From contig JAMOVB010000093.1 in the NCBI GenBank assembly GCA_027061705.1, positions 1 through 8,476 of the forward strand: DNA of 8,476 bases, read 5' to 3'. The position numbers and the translations under genes are program-made. Shown here piece by piece: positions 5,730 through 8,476 of the stretch. The stretch's first letter is position 1; each line of letters opens with the position of its first letter. The notes below the pieces were generated by a model. It did no database searches and was not told the DNA's origin. It saw only the letters and a list, made by a program, of their open reading frames with translations. Source of the stretch: Desulfurococcales archaeon (lineage in GTDB: Archaea; Thermoproteota; Thermoprotei_A; Sulfolobales; NBVN01).

Positions 5730-6167
5730 ATGCCTGAATCAAGTGGTGAGTCGGCGGTTGAGATTAGAAAGCCCAAAAGACTCAGAGTCCTTGTAGCTAA
5801 GTTGGGCCTAGACGGCCATGACCGGGGGGCTAAGGTCGTGGCCCGCGCCTTAAGGGACGCCGGCTTCGAGGTCGTGTACTTAGGCGTGCATCAGTCTCCC
5901 GAAGACGTTGTCGAGGCAGCCATAGAGGAGGATGTGGGCGTGGTCGGCGTGTCGATACTATCGGGCTCGCACATGGAGTTAGTTTCCGATCTCTTGAAGC
6001 TTATGAGGGAGAAGGGCCTCAACGTACCGGTAATCGTCGGCGGGATAATACCCCCTGACGACGCTAAGGAGTTAAAGAGGATGGGGGTGTATGAGGTTCT
6101 GGGTCCTGGAACCCCTCTCAAGAAGGTTATTGAGGCGTATAAGAAGGCGTTAGAGGGGGTGAATTAA
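5730..6167 (+). CDS. mcmA2: Methylmalonyl-CoA mutase, cobalamin-binding small subunit
   Basis: This 145-residue protein is the stand-alone B12 domain of methylmalonyl-CoA mutase, which pairs with the large subunit encoded 0.4 kb downstream. The hallmark DxHxxG motif is DGHDRG (residues 28-33), where His30 would be the lower cobalt ligand. It is followed by the SxL motif SIL (75-77) and the GG motif in VIVGGIIPP (101-109). The order and spacing match the Rossmann-like cobalamin domain. About 15 residues before the fold (MPESSGESAVEIRKP) look flexible. In the common fused bacterial enzyme this domain is the C-terminus of the large chain; a split form is usual in archaea. ATG 5730 follows the only promoter-like sequence in the gap. 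The stop is separated from the epimerase gene by a single base. Confidence 0.96.
   Translation: MPESSGESAVEIRKPKRLRVLVAKLGLDGHDRGAKVVARALRDAGFEVVYLGVHQSPEDVVEAAIEEDVGVVGVSILSGSHMELVSDLLKLMREKGLNVPVIVGGIIPPDDAKELKRMGVYEVLGPGTPLKKVIEAYKKALEGVN
6158..6161 (+). promoter_or_regulatory. Shine-Dalgarno site deciding the epimerase GTG start
   Basis: GGTG within GAGGGGGTGA overlaps the last codons of the small-subunit gene and lies 7 bases before GTG 6169. It supports GTG 6169 as the start, which also gives the family N-terminus MRVLDHIGIAV. Confidence 0.6.
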
Positions 6168-6168
6168 C

Positions 6169-6576
6169 GTGCGCGTGCTTGATCATATAGGCATAGCTGT
6201 TAAGAGCGTTGATGAGGCCCTTAAACTATACCGCGACCTGCTGGGTTTAGAGGTCGTCGAGGTTGAGGAGGTTCCTGAGGAGAAGGTTAAGGTGGCGATG
6301 CTTAAGGCCGGTAGCACCTACATAGAGTTGCTGGAGGGGACCAGCGAGGACTCAGCGATATCCAAGTACGTCGCCAAGAGAGGTGAGGGCATACACCACA
6401 TAGCCATTAGGGTGGACAACGTTGATGAGGTATGCAGGAAGCTTAAGGAGGCTGGCCTACGCCTGGTTTACGAGGAGCCGAAGCTGGTTTCAGGCGGTAA
6501 GAGGAAGATAAACTTCATACACCCCAAGTCAGCCCACGGCGTGCTACTTGAGGTTCTTGAGAGGTATGAGCAATGA
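6169..6576 (+). CDS. mce: Methylmalonyl-CoA epimerase
   Basis: The enzyme interconverts (S)- and (R)-methylmalonyl-CoA, so that carboxylase-derived S isomer can enter the mutase, which acts on the R isomer. The 135-residue product is a typical single-chain vicinal oxygen chelate protein with two beta-alpha-beta-beta-beta modules. Family metal and catalytic positions are visible: His6 in LDHIGIAV, the acidic YIELLEGT segment (51-58), the GEGIHHIAIRV motif with His76/His77 (72-82), and Glu128 in GVLLEVLE near the C-terminus. The length matches bacterial and archaeal epimerases. The gene starts with GTG one base after the small-subunit stop and overlaps the large-subunit gene by four bases (ATGA), so all three are almost certainly cotranscribed. 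Confidence 0.95.
   Translation: MRVLDHIGIAVKSVDEALKLYRDLLGLEVVEVEEVPEEKVKVAMLKAGSTYIELLEGTSEDSAISKYVAKRGEGIHHIAIRVDNVDEVCRKLKEAGLRLVYEEPKLVSGGKRKINFIHPKSAHGVLLEVLERYEQ
6561..6565 (+). promoter_or_regulatory. Shine-Dalgarno site of the mutase large-subunit gene
   Basis: GAGGT lies 7 bases before ATG 6573, inside the end of the epimerase gene. Together with the ATGA stop-start overlap it points to coupled translation and supports ATG 6573 as the start. Confidence 0.5.
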
Positions 6577-8252
6577 CGGACCTGGATAAGCTTAGGGAGA
6601 AAATCCGTGAGTGGAGTAAGGAGGTGCTTGAGCCGGTACTTAAGAGATTCCCTGAAAGGAAGGCGAAGTTCCTTACGGAGGAGGGCTTCGAAGTAAGCAG
6701 AGTCTACACACCACTAGACACTGAGGGTAGGGGGTGGGACTACCTAGAGAAGCTCGGCCTGCCCGGCGACTACCCCTTCACACGCGGCGTCTACCCGACG
6801 ATGTATAGGGGCAGGCCCTGGACCATAAGGCAGTACGCTGGCTTCGGGTCGGCGGAAGACACAAACGCCAGGTACAGGTACTTGCTCAGCATAGGTCAGA
6901 CTGGCCTCAGCATGGCGTTCGACCTACCAACGCAGCTCGGCCTAGATCCTGACCACAAGCTGGCGTGGTACGAGGTCGGTAAGGTCGGCGTATCGATGCC
7001 TTCAGTTAAGGAGATGGAGCTGGTGTTTGAGGGCATACCCATGGATAAGGTGTCGACGTCTATGACGATTAACGCCACAGCTATTGAGGTCCTCTCCATG
7101 TATGTCGCCGTCGCAGAATCGAGAGGCATTAGCAAGGCCGTGCTGAGAGGCACGGTGCAGAACGACATTCTTAAGGAGTACATAGCAAGAAACAACTACA
7201 TATACCCGCCTCAACCCTCGATGAGGTACGCGACAGACCTGATAATATACGCGGCGAAGAACATGCCTAAGTGGAACTCCATCAGCATATCCGGCTACCA
7301 CTTCGAGGAGGCAGGCGCTACGCCCGCGATGGAGGTAGCGTTCACGCTGGCAGACGCCATCGAATACGTCAAGCACGTGCTCGAGAGAGGCCATATGGAC
7401 GTGGATAAGTTCGCTAAGAGGCTCTCATTCTTCTTCGCCGCACGCACAAACCTCTTCGAGCAGATAGCTAAGTTTAGGGCCGCAAGGAGGATGTGGGCTA
7501 AGATAATGAAGGAGAGGTTCGGCGCTAAGGAGCGCAGGTCGATGATGCTTAGATTCCACACGCAGACTGCGGGAGTCCTCCTAACGGCTCAGCAACCCTT
7601 GGTAAACCTGATAAGGACCACCATACAGGCGCTGGCCGCGGTGCTGGGAGGGACGCAGTCACTGCACGTCAACTCCTATGATGAGGCGCTATCACTGCCT
7701 ACAGAGGAGTCCGTTAAGCTGTCGGTTAGGGTTCAGCAGGTCCTGCTGTATGAATCCGGCGTTACGGACACGGTCGACCCGCTTGGAGGCTCGTACTACG
7801 TGGAGTGGCTTACGGATCAGATTGAGGAGAAGGCGTGGAAGATTATCGACGAGATTGAGAGGCTGGGCGGCATGGTTAGAGCGATTGAGGTTGGGTACCC
7901 GCAGCGCGAGATAGCTAGGGCGGCATACGAATGGCAGCTGAAGGTTGAGAGGGGCGAGATACCGGTTATAGGTGTCAACATATTCGTGGAGCAGGAGGAG
8001 CCTAAGATCAGAGTTCTGAAGGTCGACCCGGCAGTTAGGGAGAGGGTTGTCAACAGGTTAAGGAAGCTTAGGGAGGAGAGAGACCAGATGAAGGTTAGGG
8101 ACGCGTTAGACCGCATCGCGAAGGCGGCTGAGGGAGAGGAGAACCTATTCCCGCCGATACTGGAGGCCGTTAAGGCTAAGGCAACGCTGGGCGAGATATC
8201 CGGGGTGCTTAGGGACATCTGGGGTGAGTGGAGAGCTCCTGAAGTCTACTAA
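6573..8252 (+). CDS. mcmA1: Methylmalonyl-CoA mutase, catalytic large subunit
   Basis: This is the TIM-barrel subunit of the adenosylcobalamin-dependent mutase that isomerises (R)-methylmalonyl-CoA and succinyl-CoA. The 559-residue protein has the complete barrel: GVYPTMYRGRPWTIRQYAGF (72-91), SMAFDLPTQLG (113-123), LRGTVQNDILKEYIARN (191-207), ISISGYHFEEAGATP (237-251) and GGTQSLHVNSYDEALSLP (359-376). By alignment from memory with the Propionibacterium enzyme, Tyr74, Tyr88, Arg206 and His243 match Tyr75, Tyr89, Arg207 and His244. The Tyr88/Arg206 pair recognises the substrate carboxylate, which argues against isobutyryl- or hydroxyisobutyryl-CoA mutase. There is no B12 domain; mcmA2 supplies it. 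The 3' end overlaps a convergent gene by 44 bases. The product could serve propionate and odd-chain metabolism or a CO2-fixation cycle; the window does not say which. Confidence 0.97.
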   Translation: MTDLDKLREKIREWSKEVLEPVLKRFPERKAKFLTEEGFEVSRVYTPLDTEGRGWDYLEKLGLPGDYPFTRGVYPTMYRGRPWTIRQYAGFGSAEDTNARYRYLLSIGQTGLSMAFDLPTQLGLDPDHKLAWYEVGKVGVSMPSVKEMELVFEGIPMDKVSTSMTINATAIEVLSMYVAVAESRGISKAVLRGTVQNDILKEYIARNNYIYPPQPSMRYATDLIIYAAKNMPKWNSISISGYHFEEAGATPAMEVAFTLADAIEYVKHVLERGHMDVDKFAKRLSFFFAARTNLFEQIAKFRAARRMWAKIMKERFGAKERRSMMLRFHTQTAGVLLTAQQPLVNLIRTTIQALAAVLGGTQSLHVNSYDEALSLPTEESVKLSVRVQQVLLYESGVTDTVDPLGGSYYVEWLTDQIEEKAWKIIDEIERLGGMVRAIEVGYPQREIARAAYEWQLKVERGEIPVIGVNIFVEQEEPKIRVLKVDPAVRERVVNRLRKLREERDQMKVRDALDRIAKAAEGEENLFPPILEAVKAKATLGEISGVLRDIWGEWRAPEVY

Positions 8253-8476
8253 TCTGCGCTAACCCCTCAGCTATTTCTTCAAAGCCCCTTTCGGCCTGCG
8301 CTGGAACCATAACGACGAAAATAGCAACTCCTCTAACCCCTTCCTTAAGCGAGTTTATTAAATCCCTACTTAGATCCTTAGCCGACTTACAAGCCCTCAC
8401 CATCGCGGTGTTAGGCGCTATGTAGCCCGACCTCCTTATTATTATGCGGTCCGGATCCCTGTAGCTAAGCCCCGGG
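8209..8476 (-). CDS. DUF371 (COG2090) conserved archaeal protein, C-terminal part
   Basis: The gene enters from the right edge on the minus strand; 88 C-terminal residues are visible up to the TAA at 8211-8209. The segment running from DPDRIIIRRSGYIAPNT into AMVRACKSAKDLSRDLINSL (about visible residues 8-43) resembles the DUF371 pattern: a basic stretch, a small loop, then an alternating A-R-A-K-A-A-x-D-L helix. A strand AIFVVMVPA follows. DUF371 proteins are small cytosolic archaeal proteins of unknown function. The last 30 or so residues (AERGFEEIAEGLAQ onward) look like an extension beyond the family core, and their coding sequence includes the 44-base overlap with the mutase gene. An internal ATG at 8403 could be mistaken for a start, but the frame stays open to the edge and the family resemblance continues upstream of it. 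Confidence 0.65.
   Translation of the reverse strand, partial: PGLSYRDPDRIIIRRSGYIAPNTAMVRACKSAKDLSRDLINSLKEGVRGVAIFVVMVPAQAERGFEEIAEGLAQISRLQELSTHPRCP

Noticed and set aside
7002..8218. Minus-strand frames of 88-133 codons inside the mutase large-subunit gene
   Set aside because: The mutase frame is intact and conserved over its whole length. These frames have no recognisable family and no start signals.
8209..8403. A complete 64-residue protein starting at the internal ATG 8403 on the minus strand
   Set aside because: The frame stays open to the window edge, and residues upstream of the ATG continue the DUF371-like pattern, so this is the tail of a longer gene.

Overview
The window reads as a chromosomal segment of an archaeon, most likely a thermophilic member of the Thermoproteota (the Crenarchaeota/TACK side). 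This rests on archaeal or archaeo-eukaryotic gene families (YchF of the archaeal type, ribosomal protein eL15, the RNase P proteins Rpp30 and Pop5, COG1325, COG2521, DUF371), AT-rich TATA-like boxes upstream of transcription units, GGTG Shine-Dalgarno sites, GTG and TTG starts, and heavy use of AGG for arginine and ATA for isoleucine. The genus cannot be fixed from the sequence. I see no mobile element, CRISPR array, tRNA, rRNA or phage gene.

Layout. Bases 1-920 (minus strand) hold the first 306 codons of a YchF/OLA1-type P-loop NTPase that runs off the left edge. It diverges from a block of translation and RNA-maturation genes on the plus strand: rpl15e (1068-1739), a COG1325 RNA-binding protein (1786-2286), RNase P subunit Rpp30 (about 2255-2860), RNase P subunit Pop5 (2847-3353) and a COG2521 SAM methyltransferase (3357-4259). 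The last four are tightly packed or overlapping. A 197-base intergenic region follows (4260-4456) and carries a good candidate C/D-box guide RNA (about 4304-4370) with its own TATA-like box. After it comes an RsmB/NSUN-type RNA m5C methyltransferase (4457-5641).

From 5730 to 8252 lies a compact methylmalonyl-CoA operon: the B12-binding small subunit of methylmalonyl-CoA mutase, methylmalonyl-CoA epimerase, and the catalytic large subunit. Together they convert (S)-methylmalonyl-CoA to the R form and then to succinyl-CoA. At the right edge the C-terminal part of a DUF371 protein (8209-8476, minus strand) converges on the mutase gene and overlaps its 3' end by 44 bases.

The left two thirds form an RNA maturation neighbourhood: RNase P proteins, a predicted RNA-binding protein, a probable 2'-O-methylation guide RNA, an m5C methyltransferase and an orphan methyltransferase whose substrate could be RNA. 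The most unusual points are a strongly hydrophobic N-terminal segment on Pop5, which predicts a membrane-tethered RNase P subunit, and the guide RNA, one of whose spacers can pair with a conserved sequence near the peptidyl transferase centre of 23S rRNA.
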